Assembly: GCF_015207755.1 (NCBI RefSeq)
Contig: NZ_JADEWH010000019.1
Span: forward strand, 1 to 64,000
DNA length: 64,000 nucleotides
DNA from: Nodularia sp. LEGE 06071
GTDB lineage: Bacteria; Cyanobacteriota; Cyanobacteriia; Cyanobacteriales; Nostocaceae
Direction of reading: 5' to 3'
The notes under the pieces were generated by a model that was not told the origin of the DNA, made no database searches, and worked only from the letters and a program-made list of their open reading frames with translations. Made by a program: the position numbers and the translations under genes. Below are positions 8,901 through 17,649 of the stretch, piece after piece (position 1 is the first letter of the stretch; the number at the start of each line of letters is the position of its first letter).

Positions 8901-9868
8901 GAAAGCCCTTGTAATTGTGACTCCCACTGTTCCACACCACCGCCACTGAGGATAACTTGGAACACCGGCACATTTAATTTTTGCCACAAATCGATTTGCG
9001 GTGCTTCTGTTTCCAAACGCGCCAGAGAAAAACTTGTAGTATTCAGCAATACTCCAATTTGATCTGTATCTTTCGGCTGGAAAAACTCACTCAATTCTGC
9101 TTGAACATCAGGGTCACGCAATGAAGAAACAAACACTGGTAAAGGTTGCAAATTGCGCTTTACTAAAGCTGTACACAAAGCATCAATTACCTTCGTATTC
9201 CCAGATAGATAATGAGCGCGGTAAAAAAGAATCCCAACTTTAGGCAATGAGGAAGAGGAGCCAGAAACATTTTTGCATAAGCTCAAAGTTTTCCCCCCTG
9301 CACCCTGCACCCTGCCCCCCTGCCTCTTATACAAGCCGACACGCGGAATCCCTTGTGGTGGTAAGGGTTGAAACGAAGTATGAAGACAAGTATCTGAGAT
9401 AAATTGCAGAGCGTTAACAATGTTTTCCACCCCTCCTTCCCTGAAATACTGTAATACTTGATTAACAGCACTCAAAGGCAAAGTAGATTGGGAAATTAAT
9501 TCCGGATCAAGACCATCGTCCCCAGGCATTACAATAAGGGTGATACCCTGACGTTGTACAATTTCCTGAACTACTTCCAAACCATAAGCCCAATAGGAAC
9601 GTCCTCCTAACAGGCGCAAAATAATTACTTGGGCAGATTCTAAAACTTCCTCGCCATAGGAATCTATACTTATTTGTTGTTGCAGCTGCAACAAACTAGC
9701 AACTCGGATGGCTGGAAATGTTTCAGGTAATTTAGGGACGGCTGCTGCTAGGGTTTGAATGTCAGTATCAGCAGCAGTAATAAATACAAAAGGAGCTGGT
9801 GTTTGTTCTAAAAAAACTAAACCTTCTGACTGATTCCATCCGCCTGGTGTAGCACTGATACGATGCAT
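5954..9868 (-). CDS. cobN: CobN-like cobaltochelatase / magnesium-chelatase H-type subunit
   Basis: Large chelatase subunit of the CobN/BchH family, expected to insert cobalt in aerobic cobalamin synthesis together with AAA+ partners not present in this window. The family core is clear: VHVGKHGNLEWLPGK, NDPGEGSQAKRRAQAVI and the C-terminal GAFEMAATVDYLFAYDA. At 1304 residues it is slightly longer than usual because of three low-complexity insertions near residues 180-194, 503-535 and 828-845, each encoded by G/C-rich Nostoc-type repeats and each keeping the frame open. The start codon lies where homologues begin (MHRISATPGGW). It is 18 bp downstream of the peptidoglycan-binding gene in genomic order and shares its strand. 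Confidence 0.92.
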   Translation of the reverse strand: MHRISATPGGWNQSEGLVFLEQTPAPFVFITAADTDIQTLAAAVPKLPETFPAIRVASLLQLQQQISIDSYGEEVLESAQVIILRLLGGRSYWAYGLEVVQEIVQRQGITLIVMPGDDGLDPELISQSTLPLSAVNQVLQYFREGGVENIVNALQFISDTCLHTSFQPLPPQGIPRVGLYKRQGGRVQGAGGKTLSLCKNVSGSSSSLPKVGILFYRAHYLSGNTKVIDALCTALVKRNLQPLPVFVSSLRDPDVQAELSEFFQPKDTDQIGVLLNTTSFSLARLETEAPQIDLWQKLNVPVFQVILSGGGVEQWESQLQGLSPRDMAMNVALPEVDGRIITRAVSFKTVLSRNPDLETDVMVYEPVSDRIEFVVELAANWVKLRSKPPQERRIALILANYPNRNGRLANGVGLDTPASCVEIIKALQGAGYVVENPPIHGDELIQRLTTGVTNDPEGRELRPVQQSLSGADYQAYFATLPTTVQQEITQRWGAASENSEPPTSSSSPLPPAPCTPASSSSPLPPAPCTPASSFPVSGMQLGNIFVGIQPSRGYDLDPSLNYHAPDLVPTHAYLAFYHWVRESFHADAVVHVGKHGNLEWLPGKSVALSSSCYPEVAFGALPHLYPFIVNDPGEGSQAKRRAQAVILDHLTPPMTRAELYGALQQLENLVDEYYEAESLDPTRLPLIRDHIRELVIQENLHKDLGIANETDILKFESVILNFIGGYLCELKEAQIRDGLHIFGQCPQGRQLRDLIVAIARIPNRYSIGLTRAIAADWGLDFDPLTTDFKTQLSANDQQVLATKAQDSCRTVGDAVEILEAHAAQLVEQLPTPHSPLPTPHSPLPPTLNWINSKLLPALQQTDAEITNLLHGLDGKYIPSAPSGAPTRGRPEVLPTGRNFYSVDIRAIPTETAWDIGRKAAENLIECYTQENGEYPKTLGLSLWGTATMRTGGDDIAEALALLGVRPVWDGAARRVVDFEILPLSILGRPRVDVTLRISGFFRDAFPNLIDLFEQAVSAVAALNETSEYNPLAAQVNQDTDYWIQQGLTPEAAGLRSQYRVFGSQPGAYGAGLQGLMASQNWTDDQDLARAYINWSCYAYTSASSPDAKGELVGISAPEAFEQRLAQMQIVLHNQDNREHDILDSDDYYQFQGGLTAAVRSLQGKNPQTYFGDNSNPDQPRVRQLKAEIARVYRSRVVNPKWIEGMMRHGYKGAFEMAATVDYLFAYDATAQCVEDHMYEGITQAYLLDPVVCEFIQDKNPWAMRDIAEKLLEAHQRSLWQDVSIQTLENLRNLVHQAEATIEEK
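7334..7384. repeat. Heptameric tandem repeat inside cobN
   Basis: About six tandem copies of GTGGGGA. On the coding strand it is translated as repeats of PTPHSPL. This is the short tandemly repeated heptamer type common in Nostoc/Anabaena genomes, normally intergenic. Confidence 0.9.
8264..8360. repeat. Purine-rich direct repeat inside cobN
   Basis: A GAGGAAGAGGCAGGGGTGCA-type unit followed by GGGGCAGGGG runs occurs twice in tandem with a period near 46 bp, then a shortened third start. It is translated as the Ser/Pro-rich tract SSSSPLPPAPCTPA, twice, in CobN residues of about 503-535. Number of units could vary between strains. Confidence 0.88.
9286..9330. repeat. C-rich repeat inside cobN
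   Basis: CCCTGCACCCTGC-type tandem C-rich tract, the complement of the purine-rich repeat at 8264-8360. It encodes the RQGGRVQGAGGK segment near CobN residue 185. Same repeat family, third independent in-frame insertion. Confidence 0.8.
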
Positions 9869-9984
9869 AATCCTTTATTACCGTCTTAAACTGTTGATTA
9901 GAAAACATGAGCATTGAGCAAACTAGGGACTGACAAATAAAAAAACATCCAAACAGCTAACGCCCTCAACTTCTCTCATCCTGA

Positions 9985-10075
9985 TTTCTCTCTGTTCTCT
10001 GTACCTCTGTGGTAGCCTGCGGTCAGGCGCTAGCGCGTCTACGTTTATTTGGTTAATTTATTTCTTGGAAATCCC
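9985..10075. repeat. Nostoc-type dispersed repeat upstream of the GAF kinase
   Basis: The segment CTCTGTACCTCTGTGGTAGC, then a GC-rich palindromic stretch, then ACGTTT and TTTATTTCTTGGAA. A closely related copy lies at about 32480-32590 and a shorter one at 31235-31300. It lies in the gap between the divergent cobN and kinase genes and probably overlaps their promoters. Confidence 0.6.
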
Positions 10076-10095
10076 TTATTATTAGACCATTGAAA

Positions 10096-11964
10096 ATGCT
10101 TAGTTCTCCTGATTTGAGTTTTTCGCGCAACTTGCCTTTAGTTGTATTTAATCAGCTTGGGGAATTGTTACAGCAGATGGCTCAAGTAGTAGGAACTGCT
10201 GCACTGCTAATCACAGAAGCTGTATTGGCAAGGATTGATACACCACTAGAGTGGCAGCATCAAAGGTTTACGCTGGTGATTTCTGAGCAGTTTAGCGCAC
10301 TTTTATTAGGCACGCAGGAGCCGGGAAAGCCAGAAAGTTATACAGCATTCAATACTAGTTTGACATTTAATTCCGAGGCGATCGCTTTGTTTGTCTCCCA
10401 AGTGAGAGACTTGTTTACAGCTGATTCCTACACTCATCAACATCTGGAACGCTATCGTCAAGCTCTCAAACCGAATGATACCCAGATCCAAACTAAATTT
10501 ACGCTGTTGTTATTAGAGTATTTTTTGCCACAGCCAAGTCAGGAGATTACAGAAGCTTTAGTTGATTCCTCTCAGCCGGTGGAAGATACCTGTAAAAAAC
10601 AGACTTTCTCAGAGCAACTTTTAAATCAGGTCACGAATCAGGTTCGCCAAAGCTTAGACTTGCCAGTAATTATGGCTACAGCAATTGCTTTGGTGCGAAA
10701 GTTTCTGGAACTAGACAGATTAGTAGTATATAAATTTGACGATTCCAGAGTCAATAGTCAACAGTTAACGGTTAACGCTCAAAACCCATTCTCTGGGGGT
10801 TGGATCGTCCATGAAGCCTGTTCTCAAAATATTATGCCGTCGGTGTTGTCTGATCAAGAAGAAGCTTGTTTTAGGCGAAATTATCCCGGTTGGGAAAAAT
10901 ATCGGCAAGGATTTACTTTAGTTGTTGATGATGTGGAAAAAACTTATGCGCTGGAAGAATGTTTATTAAATTTTTGCAGAAAAAGCCAAGTTAGGGCGAA
11001 ACTGGTAGCACCAATTATATTTGAACAAAAGCTGTGGGGGTTACTGATTGCTCATCAATGTCACACTCCCCGACAATGGACTGAGAGTGAGAAAAATTTA
11101 CTAACTGCGATCGCGGAACAATTAGCGATCGCCATTCATCAATCTGAGTTAATACCATCTCTGCAAGAGGCTACGCGCACGCTGACGCAAGAAAATGAAA
11201 CTCTGGAAAAACGCGTAATTGAGCGGACAATGGCGTTACGGGAAGCTTTACTGGCTGCTGAAGCTGCTAGCCGCCTCAGAAATCAATTTCTCGCTACTAT
11301 CAGCCATGAATTGCTTACGCCTTTAACTTACGTCATCGGGATGTCTTCCACATTGCTACGTTGGCCTTTGGGAGAATTGAGTCAACGCCAACGAGATTAT
11401 CTGCAAACAATCCACGATAGTGGAGAACATTTATTAGAACTAATTAACGACATCCTCGATTTATCACAAATTGAAGCGGGGAAAACAGTATTAAATATTA
11501 CAGAATTTTCTTTGACAGATACAGCCAAAACTTCCGTAGAATCACTATTAAAAAAAGCTGACAACGAACAAGTCAATCTGCAACTGGATATGCAAGTCGC
11601 TCCCCAGCGCGATCGCTTTACTGCCGACGCAGGGCGAATACAACAAATCATCTGGAATCTGTTAACTAATGCCATTAAGTTTACCCCTAAAGGTGGCAGT
11701 GTCACCTTGCGGATTTGGGTAGAAGATAATACCGCTATTTTTCAAATTGAAGACACTGGAATTGGCATTTCCGAAGCACAATTACCACTACTGTTTGAGA
11801 AATTTCAGCAACTCGATACACCCTATCGCCGCCGTTACGAAGGTACAGGACTCGGTTTAGCTTTAACCAAACAACTTGTAGAACTGCATCGGGGTCGAAT
11901 TGAAGTAGAATCGACCGTGGCTATTGGTTCAATTTTCACTGTATGGATACCAGCCCAACTGTGA
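10096..11964 (+). CDS. GAF-domain sensor histidine kinase, cyanobacteriochrome-like
   Basis: A 622-residue soluble kinase. Residues about 1-165 match nothing I recognise. A phytochrome-type GAF domain covers about 185-350, a short coiled coil about 355-390, then HisKA with ISHELLTPL (phospho-acceptor H404) and HATPase_c (NLLTNAIKFTPKGG, GTGLGLALTKQL). The GAF carries EACF (C258) where DXCF cyanobacteriochromes have their second cysteine. C289 falls at the canonical bilin position, ten residues before VRAKLVAPI, but is followed by Leu instead of the usual His. It could be a true photoreceptor, a cysteine-redox sensor, or a non-bilin GAF. ATG 10096 is chosen over TTG 10090. No partner regulator is adjacent on this strand. 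Confidence 0.85.
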   Translation: MLSSPDLSFSRNLPLVVFNQLGELLQQMAQVVGTAALLITEAVLARIDTPLEWQHQRFTLVISEQFSALLLGTQEPGKPESYTAFNTSLTFNSEAIALFVSQVRDLFTADSYTHQHLERYRQALKPNDTQIQTKFTLLLLEYFLPQPSQEITEALVDSSQPVEDTCKKQTFSEQLLNQVTNQVRQSLDLPVIMATAIALVRKFLELDRLVVYKFDDSRVNSQQLTVNAQNPFSGGWIVHEACSQNIMPSVLSDQEEACFRRNYPGWEKYRQGFTLVVDDVEKTYALEECLLNFCRKSQVRAKLVAPIIFEQKLWGLLIAHQCHTPRQWTESEKNLLTAIAEQLAIAIHQSELIPSLQEATRTLTQENETLEKRVIERTMALREALLAAEAASRLRNQFLATISHELLTPLTYVIGMSSTLLRWPLGELSQRQRDYLQTIHDSGEHLLELINDILDLSQIEAGKTVLNITEFSLTDTAKTSVESLLKKADNEQVNLQLDMQVAPQRDRFTADAGRIQQIIWNLLTNAIKFTPKGGSVTLRIWVEDNTAIFQIEDTGIGISEAQLPLLFEKFQQLDTPYRRRYEGTGLGLALTKQLVELHRGRIEVESTVAIGSIFTVWIPAQL

Positions 11965-12052
11965 ATGGATTTTGCCTGATTTTTGCTTGCCTTAATCAGT
12001 GCTGATTACCGGGAAAAAATCAGATTTTGAGCCTGCTTAGGCAGTTTTAGCC

Positions 12053-13417
12053 TCAAACTTCTAGGATGCAGGGACTGGGAAATTCACTTGAAGCAACTGC
12101 GGAAGATTTTTGTTGAATGGGAATTTTAATCACGAATTCTGTCCCTTCTCCCAATGTAGATTGACAACAGAGACTACCTCCATGTTTTTCTACAATAATC
12201 TGGTGACTAATAGACAACCCTAATCCTGTTCCTTTTCCCATAGATTTCGTGGTAAAAAAGGAATTAAATAACCTTGATTTCACAGCTTCGCTCATTCCTG
12301 GACCGTTATCAGCAATGTGAATGGCAACCCAACCATCGCCAATCATTTTAGTACTAATCTCAATGCGACTTGGTTGTTGCTTAATATCCTCAAGGGAACG
12401 CTGTTGATCATACTCTTCTAAAGCATCAATGGCATTAGCCAGAATATTCATAAATACTTGATTAAGTTTTCCTGTATAGCACTCAATGAGCGGCAATTCA
12501 GTGTAATTCTTCACCACTTCGATGGCAGGATGCTCTCGTTTTGCCTTTAAGCGGTAATTCAAAATAGTCAGTGTACTATCAATTCCTTCGTGGATATTAA
12601 TCGCTTTCGTATTAAATTCGTCTATATGAGAAAAAATTCGCATAGACTTGATAATTTCGTGAATGCGTTTTGCACCCATATTCATGGATTTGAACAGCTT
12701 AATTAAATCATTCTTTAGAAAATCCAAGTCTGTTGCTTCTAGTTCTGCTTGAATTGCCGGGCTAGGATTTGGGTATTCCTGTTGATAAAGATACACAAGT
12801 TTGAGTAATTCTTCTGCATATTCATGAGCATGAATCAGATTGCCATAAATGAAATTCACAGGGTTGTTAATTTCATGAGTAATTCCCGCCACCATTTGTC
12901 CTAGACTGGATAGTTTCTCACTCTGAATCAACTTGATTTGCATTTGTTGCAATTGATTGTGTGCCAAACTTACTTCTGCCACTTTTTGCTCTAGCTGAAT
13001 ATTTTTCTGCTCTAGTTTCTGAGACAAATAATACAGCTTCAGGTGTAATTTAACTCGTGATAAAACTTCTTCTTGTTGAAAAGGCTTGGTGATATAATCC
13101 ACCGCACCAACCTCAAATCCTGCCACTTTATTGGCAGTGTCGGAAAGTGCTGTCATAAAAATAACGGGAATTTCTTGAGTTGCCGGATTTGCCTTGAGCC
13201 GACGACAGGTTTCAAAACCATCCATTTCTGGCATCATCACATCCAGCAAAATTAAATGGGGTAGGGCATATTGAACCCTTTCTAAAGCTACTTTTCCAGA
13301 TTTTGCCACCCAAACTTCTAATCCAGCCTGATCCAGAGCATCAGATAAAACACCTAAATTGGCAGGATGATCATCAACAATGAGAATCGTCGCAGTTTGT
13401 TCAGATACAAGATTCAT
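12053..13417 (-). CDS. REC-histidine kinase hybrid (response regulator receiver N-terminal)
   Basis: A 454-residue protein with a CheY-like receiver first (D15/D16, phospho-acceptor D59 in LLDVMMPE, K111 in TKPF), a coiled-coil linker around 130-170, then HisKA with GITHEINNPVNF (H181) and HATPase_c (NILANAIDAL, GTGLGLSISHQI). This REC-HisKA order is common in cyanobacteria and suggests the kinase is itself a phosphorelay target. It lies downstream of the multi-PAS kinase on the same strand, 235 bp away with a foldback repeat between, so the pair may form one relay. Confidence 0.9.
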   Translation of the reverse strand: MNLVSEQTATILIVDDHPANLGVLSDALDQAGLEVWVAKSGKVALERVQYALPHLILLDVMMPEMDGFETCRRLKANPATQEIPVIFMTALSDTANKVAGFEVGAVDYITKPFQQEEVLSRVKLHLKLYYLSQKLEQKNIQLEQKVAEVSLAHNQLQQMQIKLIQSEKLSSLGQMVAGITHEINNPVNFIYGNLIHAHEYAEELLKLVYLYQQEYPNPSPAIQAELEATDLDFLKNDLIKLFKSMNMGAKRIHEIIKSMRIFSHIDEFNTKAINIHEGIDSTLTILNYRLKAKREHPAIEVVKNYTELPLIECYTGKLNQVFMNILANAIDALEEYDQQRSLEDIKQQPSRIEISTKMIGDGWVAIHIADNGPGMSEAVKSRLFNSFFTTKSMGKGTGLGLSISHQIIVEKHGGSLCCQSTLGEGTEFVIKIPIQQKSSAVASSEFPSPCILEV

Positions 13418-13440
13418 CTAAAAACCTCTGGGAGAAACGA

Positions 13441-13565
13441 TAAGTAGGTGGGCGTAAATAAAGTTAACTGGCGGGGGTTGTCCTTTGTCATTGCTCATTG
13501 GTAAGGGTTTCATGGGTGTTTACGAGTCGTAATATAGTTTGGTTTTTCCGAGTCCCACCTACTTA
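13441..13565. repeat. MITE-like element, left copy (TAAGTAGGTGGG ends)
   Basis: TAAGTAGGTGGG at 13441-13452 and its exact complement CCCACCTACTTA at 13554-13565 bound a 125-bp element with no reading frame. The right end and following bases (CCCACCTACTTACAATTTAG) recur almost exactly at 16955 onward. Confidence 0.75.
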
Positions 13566-13652
13566 CAATTTAGATTCGGTGAAATGTTTAAATGCGGTGA
13601 TTTGTCTCGCTTCCAAGGGGAGTGTGGGAAGAGAGGGGAATGGTGATAATGC

Positions 13653-16600
13653 TTACTGATAAGATTGAATGAGTGCCAAAATTTCTTGGTCTTGGAAGTC
13701 TCTGGCCAATTTTTGCAGTTTTTGGGCAAAAGGGAGATATCTTTCGTCCATTTCCGCAATTAATCCTGCCTGTTTATTAATTCCCCGGAAGTTACCTTTC
13801 ATTGCTAACTCGTACAAGATTTCCATTTCTGCTGTGGGTGGAGGAACTAACTCAACATCAGAACTTTCTAACTCTGGCTGGTTCACTCTCTCCTGCTTTT
13901 CATATAGCCATTCCAGATGCAGATGTTTCTGTAATTTCTGAAACAGTTCTATTGCTTGCACTGGTTTGGCGATAAATTCATTTCCTCCTACTTCTAAACT
14001 GCGGTGTTGGTCGGTTTCAAACACGCTGGCTGAAGAAACAATAATCACAATATTTTTCAAGGGTTTCGATTCACGAATGCGTTTAATTAGCTGGAATCCA
14101 TCAAGTTCTGGCATCAATAAGTCAGTGATTATCAGGTCTGGCTGAAATTCCAGGATTTTTAACCAACCCTCTTGTCCATTGGTGGCCTCAGCAACTTCAA
14201 AGCCGAGGGGTGAAAGCAAATGAGCAATGACTGAGCGATTTTCCCATTTGTCGTCCACGACCAGAACTTTAGGTTTGCGGTCTTTGATGCCGATAATTTG
14301 ACCATAATTGTCGGCTTGAGATGTTTTGACCCACTCATCAGCTACGGGTAGGTTAACATCAAACTGGAAAATACTACCAACATTTACCTCACTGTGAACT
14401 TCAATGGTGCTGCCCATAAATTCGACAATTTTTTTGCTGATTGCCAATCCTAAGCCAGTACCCTCGATATGTCGGCGACTGTTTCCCGCTTGCTCAAATG
14501 GTTGAAAAATAATTTGGAGTTTTTCGGGGACAATACCAATGCCTGTATCGCGGACTTGGAAGCGAATTTTTCCTTCGCGGGTATAGCTAATGCTAAAGGT
14601 AACGCTGCCGACATCAGTAAATTTGATCGCATTGCTCACTAGGTTAATCAATACTTGCCGCAGGCGTTTTTCATCGGCACGGATGCCAATGGGTAAATCG
14701 GCAGCTAATTGATAATGGAACTGAATGTTTTTGATTTGGGCGCGAATGCGGCACATCTCAGCTACACCTTGCAGGAATGCCGGGAAGTGAAAATCTGTGG
14801 GCATAAGTTCTACTTTCTGCGCTTCGATTTTCGACAGATCCAGGATGTCGTTGATTAATGTTAGTAGATGCGAACCACATTGGTAAATTATATCAATGCG
14901 CGATCGCTGTTCTGCATCCAAGTTTTGAGAACGCTGAAGAATTTGGGCATAGCCAAGAATACCATTGAGGGGAGTCCGTAATTCGTGGCTCATGTTGGCC
15001 AGAAATTCGCTTTTGGCATAGCTGGCGGCTTCTGCCGCTTCTTTGGCTGCATTAAGGGTCTGTTGAGCTTCTTTTCGGGCTGTAATATCTGTACAAATAC
15101 CTACCCACTCTTGAATCATGCCATCTGAGTTGAGAATAGGCACAGCTCTATTATGAAAATATCGATAGTCTCCATCTACCGACTGTAACCGACATTCACT
15201 TTCATATAAAGTTTTTGTTTCTACTGCTTGCATCCAGATTTGACTTGTTGGTTCGCGATCCTCCGGATGAATCAACTCCAACCAACCCAAACCAGCCATT
15301 GCCGTTTCAGTTGTTCCACAGTAGTTTAGCAAGTCCATGAGATTTGTGACTCGCCCCTCACTATCCGCTGTCCAAATAATTTGGGAAATCGCTTTAATCA
15401 GCGAACTGTATCTTTGTTCACTCTGTTGCAGCGCTATTTCTGCTTGCTTGCGGTCTGTGATATTCCGGACTGTGATAATTAAACCGATAATTTGACCATC
15501 AAAATTGAGCCAAGGACTTTTGGCGGTGATAAAAGTGGTGCTGGTGTGACCATCAGAAACATCTTCCTCGTAAGTCTGAGAAATTCCTGTGGAGATCACC
15601 TGGCGGTCTTTTTCCATGATTCCAGGCGCTACTTCTGGCGGAAATAGTTCAGAATCATCTTTGCCAATGATCTGCTCAATTGATTTACCCAGAAACTTAG
15701 CTACATTGGAGTTAAGGGCGACATAACGCCCCTCTAAATCCTTAGCCATAATTAAATCTGGTGTACATTCCAAAATAGACTGCAAGAGTGCATTCTGTTC
15801 CACCAGGTTAAATTCAGCTTGTTTACGTTCGTGGATATCAGTACAAGTACCTACCCATTCTCGGACACTGCCATCTGTTTCTAATACAGGGACAGCTCGC
15901 TCTAGCATATAGCGATATTCCCCATCATGCCTTCTGAGACGACATTCAATTTGATAAGGACGGAGTGTGTTGATTGATGTTTCCCATGCTTGGGCAATTA
16001 ATTGCTGATCTTCTGGATGAATCGCTTCTAGCCATCCCCACCCCTGACATTCTTCCCATGTTTGTCCGGTAAATGCTCTCCAACTAGGATTGTCGTTAAT
16101 GAAAATACCATCAGGGGGAACTGTCCAAACTATTTGAGAGGTAGTGCTGACGAGAGATTGATAACGTTCTTCGCTGTGGCGGAGTGCTATTTCGCTTTGT
16201 TTGCGCTGAGTGACGTTTTCACTGAAGATAATCATCCCACCAATGTCACCGCTGGCTGTATGCCAAGGGCGGAGTGAGGAGCTTACCCACTCTATAGAAC
16301 CATTGGCGCGCGGATAAGGTTCTTCATGGCCTTGTTCAATGGCACCTGCTAAACACTTTTGGTGAATCTGCTTCGACTCTGCGGGAATATCGGGAAAGAC
16401 TTCGTAGTGAGAGCGTCCAATAATGCCATCGCTGAGGTGATATTCTTCTAACCATTTGCGACTAACAGAAAGATAGCGCATTTCTAGATCGAAGATGGCG
16501 ATCGCTACAGGTACATATTCAAGTGCCTGCTGTAAGTGTGCTTCAGTCCCACTCAGACCTATTTCTGCCTGGTTATACCCAGTCATATCAGTGTTTGCTC

Positions 16601-16679
16601 CTGTAGCATGGGATTTTTCCCCGTTGTACTTGACGACATCCTGGGTGTTTGCTTTTGCTGACAAAAGTGCAATCGTCAA
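13653..16679 (-). CDS. Multi-PAS hybrid sensor histidine kinase with receiver domain
   Basis: A 1008-residue soluble sensor. At least four PAS/PAC modules are visible: about 45-165, 168-292 (ending EWVGTCTDIHERKQAE), 295-415 and 418-540 (EWVGICTDITARKEAQ). Modules two and four are close internal duplicates. Then HisKA with FLANMSHELRTPLNG, HATPase_c (NLVSNAIKFTDVG, GTGLGLAISKKI), a receiver (VLVVDDKWENR, LIITDLLMPELDG, Lys in AKP), and a C-terminal helical segment of about 80 residues that may be a degraded phosphotransfer domain. There are no transmembrane segments. It is flanked on both sides by related foldback repeats. The ligand is unknown. Confidence 0.9.
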   Translation of the reverse strand: MTIALLSAKANTQDVVKYNGEKSHATGANTDMTGYNQAEIGLSGTEAHLQQALEYVPVAIAIFDLEMRYLSVSRKWLEEYHLSDGIIGRSHYEVFPDIPAESKQIHQKCLAGAIEQGHEEPYPRANGSIEWVSSSLRPWHTASGDIGGMIIFSENVTQRKQSEIALRHSEERYQSLVSTTSQIVWTVPPDGIFINDNPSWRAFTGQTWEECQGWGWLEAIHPEDQQLIAQAWETSINTLRPYQIECRLRRHDGEYRYMLERAVPVLETDGSVREWVGTCTDIHERKQAEFNLVEQNALLQSILECTPDLIMAKDLEGRYVALNSNVAKFLGKSIEQIIGKDDSELFPPEVAPGIMEKDRQVISTGISQTYEEDVSDGHTSTTFITAKSPWLNFDGQIIGLIITVRNITDRKQAEIALQQSEQRYSSLIKAISQIIWTADSEGRVTNLMDLLNYCGTTETAMAGLGWLELIHPEDREPTSQIWMQAVETKTLYESECRLQSVDGDYRYFHNRAVPILNSDGMIQEWVGICTDITARKEAQQTLNAAKEAAEAASYAKSEFLANMSHELRTPLNGILGYAQILQRSQNLDAEQRSRIDIIYQCGSHLLTLINDILDLSKIEAQKVELMPTDFHFPAFLQGVAEMCRIRAQIKNIQFHYQLAADLPIGIRADEKRLRQVLINLVSNAIKFTDVGSVTFSISYTREGKIRFQVRDTGIGIVPEKLQIIFQPFEQAGNSRRHIEGTGLGLAISKKIVEFMGSTIEVHSEVNVGSIFQFDVNLPVADEWVKTSQADNYGQIIGIKDRKPKVLVVDDKWENRSVIAHLLSPLGFEVAEATNGQEGWLKILEFQPDLIITDLLMPELDGFQLIKRIRESKPLKNIVIIVSSASVFETDQHRSLEVGGNEFIAKPVQAIELFQKLQKHLHLEWLYEKQERVNQPELESSDVELVPPPTAEMEILYELAMKGNFRGINKQAGLIAEMDERYLPFAQKLQKLARDFQDQEILALIQSYQ

Positions 16680-16890
16680 TTGATTGCTCCTTTGCTAGGG
16701 GTTTTTCCGATCTAAATCTTTGGCTCATGAATCAATCCCGAATTTTCCCTGGCATTTGTGGGCTTTTACTTGATGACCCTGTTTCTATTGAAACCAAATT
16801 AACCTGAGTTGAGATCCGGGTGAAGACGGAAATATACTTTTTAATTTTTATTAATATTCATCAATTTTGGTATAAATTACTCCTAATTTT

Positions 16891-16966
16891 AGTAAGTGGG
16901 GTTGAACAAGCAGGAATAAATTAAACTCTGTGACAAAAGTAAAAACTTTTGCAACCCACCTACTTA
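16891..16966. repeat. MITE-like element, right copy
   Basis: Left end AGTAAGTGGGGTTG (16891 onward) is imperfectly complementary to the right end CCCACCTACTTA (16955-16966). The right end plus the flanking ACAAATTTAG nearly repeats the element at 13441-13565. It ends just before the stop codon of the hypothetical gene at 16972. The remaining gap to 16680 shows nothing else recognisable. Confidence 0.65.
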
Positions 16967-16971
16967 CAAAT

Positions 16972-17412
16972 TTAGTTTGCTCTTTGCCGCATATATTGTC
17001 CATTAAGTCCTTGCTGAATCCAATGCAAACACTCATATTCAGATTGGAATAATTTTGGGGCGGCAATATTATTCAAGAGTTCTGGTGGATAATGGTCGTA
17101 AAAATATTTACCTCCTTCTTGAAAGATGATAATCAAGTTATTGCTGTATACATAGCGAGACTTGAAACTATCACTGTGAGAGACAAATTCTGAATTTTGG
17201 TCAATATGTTCTTTGGCAATATCAACGATATTATTGATGCTACTGCCATAGATTTCGGCTGGATTTTCTGCTTTATGAAATTTACTTTTATGTCCAATTT
17301 CTGACAAGACTTTATAAGCATAAATTTCGTAACTATCCGCTTTGCCAAAAACAAATGGAATGATCAGATATCCTTTATATGAAACTGATTTTTCATAAAT
17401 AAGACGACTCAT
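16972..17412 (-). CDS. Hypothetical protein
   Basis: A 146-residue protein (MSRLIYEKSVSYKGYLIIPF). I do not recognise a family. Composition is that of a soluble globular protein, rich in Tyr, Ile and Lys, with no signal peptide or membrane segment and a single Cys-free core; the C-terminal part LFQSEYECLHWIQQGLNGQY looks helical. A purine-rich AAGGAG lies a few bases before the ATG on the coding strand (gap sequence GAGCTCC complement), supporting translation. It is separate from the kinase gene by the repeat at 16891. Confidence 0.6.
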   Translation of the reverse strand: MSRLIYEKSVSYKGYLIIPFVFGKADSYEIYAYKVLSEIGHKSKFHKAENPAEIYGSSINNIVDIAKEHIDQNSEFVSHSDSFKSRYVYSNNLIIIFQEGGKYFYDHYPPELLNNIAAPKLFQSEYECLHWIQQGLNGQYMRQRAN

Positions 17413-17649
17413 TTTAAGCTCCTTGGAGATAACTGCTTATTTCACCAAAATCTCATTAATTCCACAGCAAGACCTCTATATTTGTGGTAATTAAATTTAG
17501 GCAATTGCCTTCAATTTTTGCCATTTTTGCCAAGAGTGGTTTTACCCATTTTTTTGATCAGGGGGAAGTGTGTCGAGTTTGATCAAAAAACTATTGTAAT
17601 CACAATTGTTGCTTTTTTTCAAACAAACGGAAATGATATTTCGCCAAAA

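Noticed and set aside
13559-13759. 66-codon frame overlapping the 3' end of the multi-PAS kinase
   Set aside because: Overlaps the real gene and part of the foldback repeat; composition is not protein-like.
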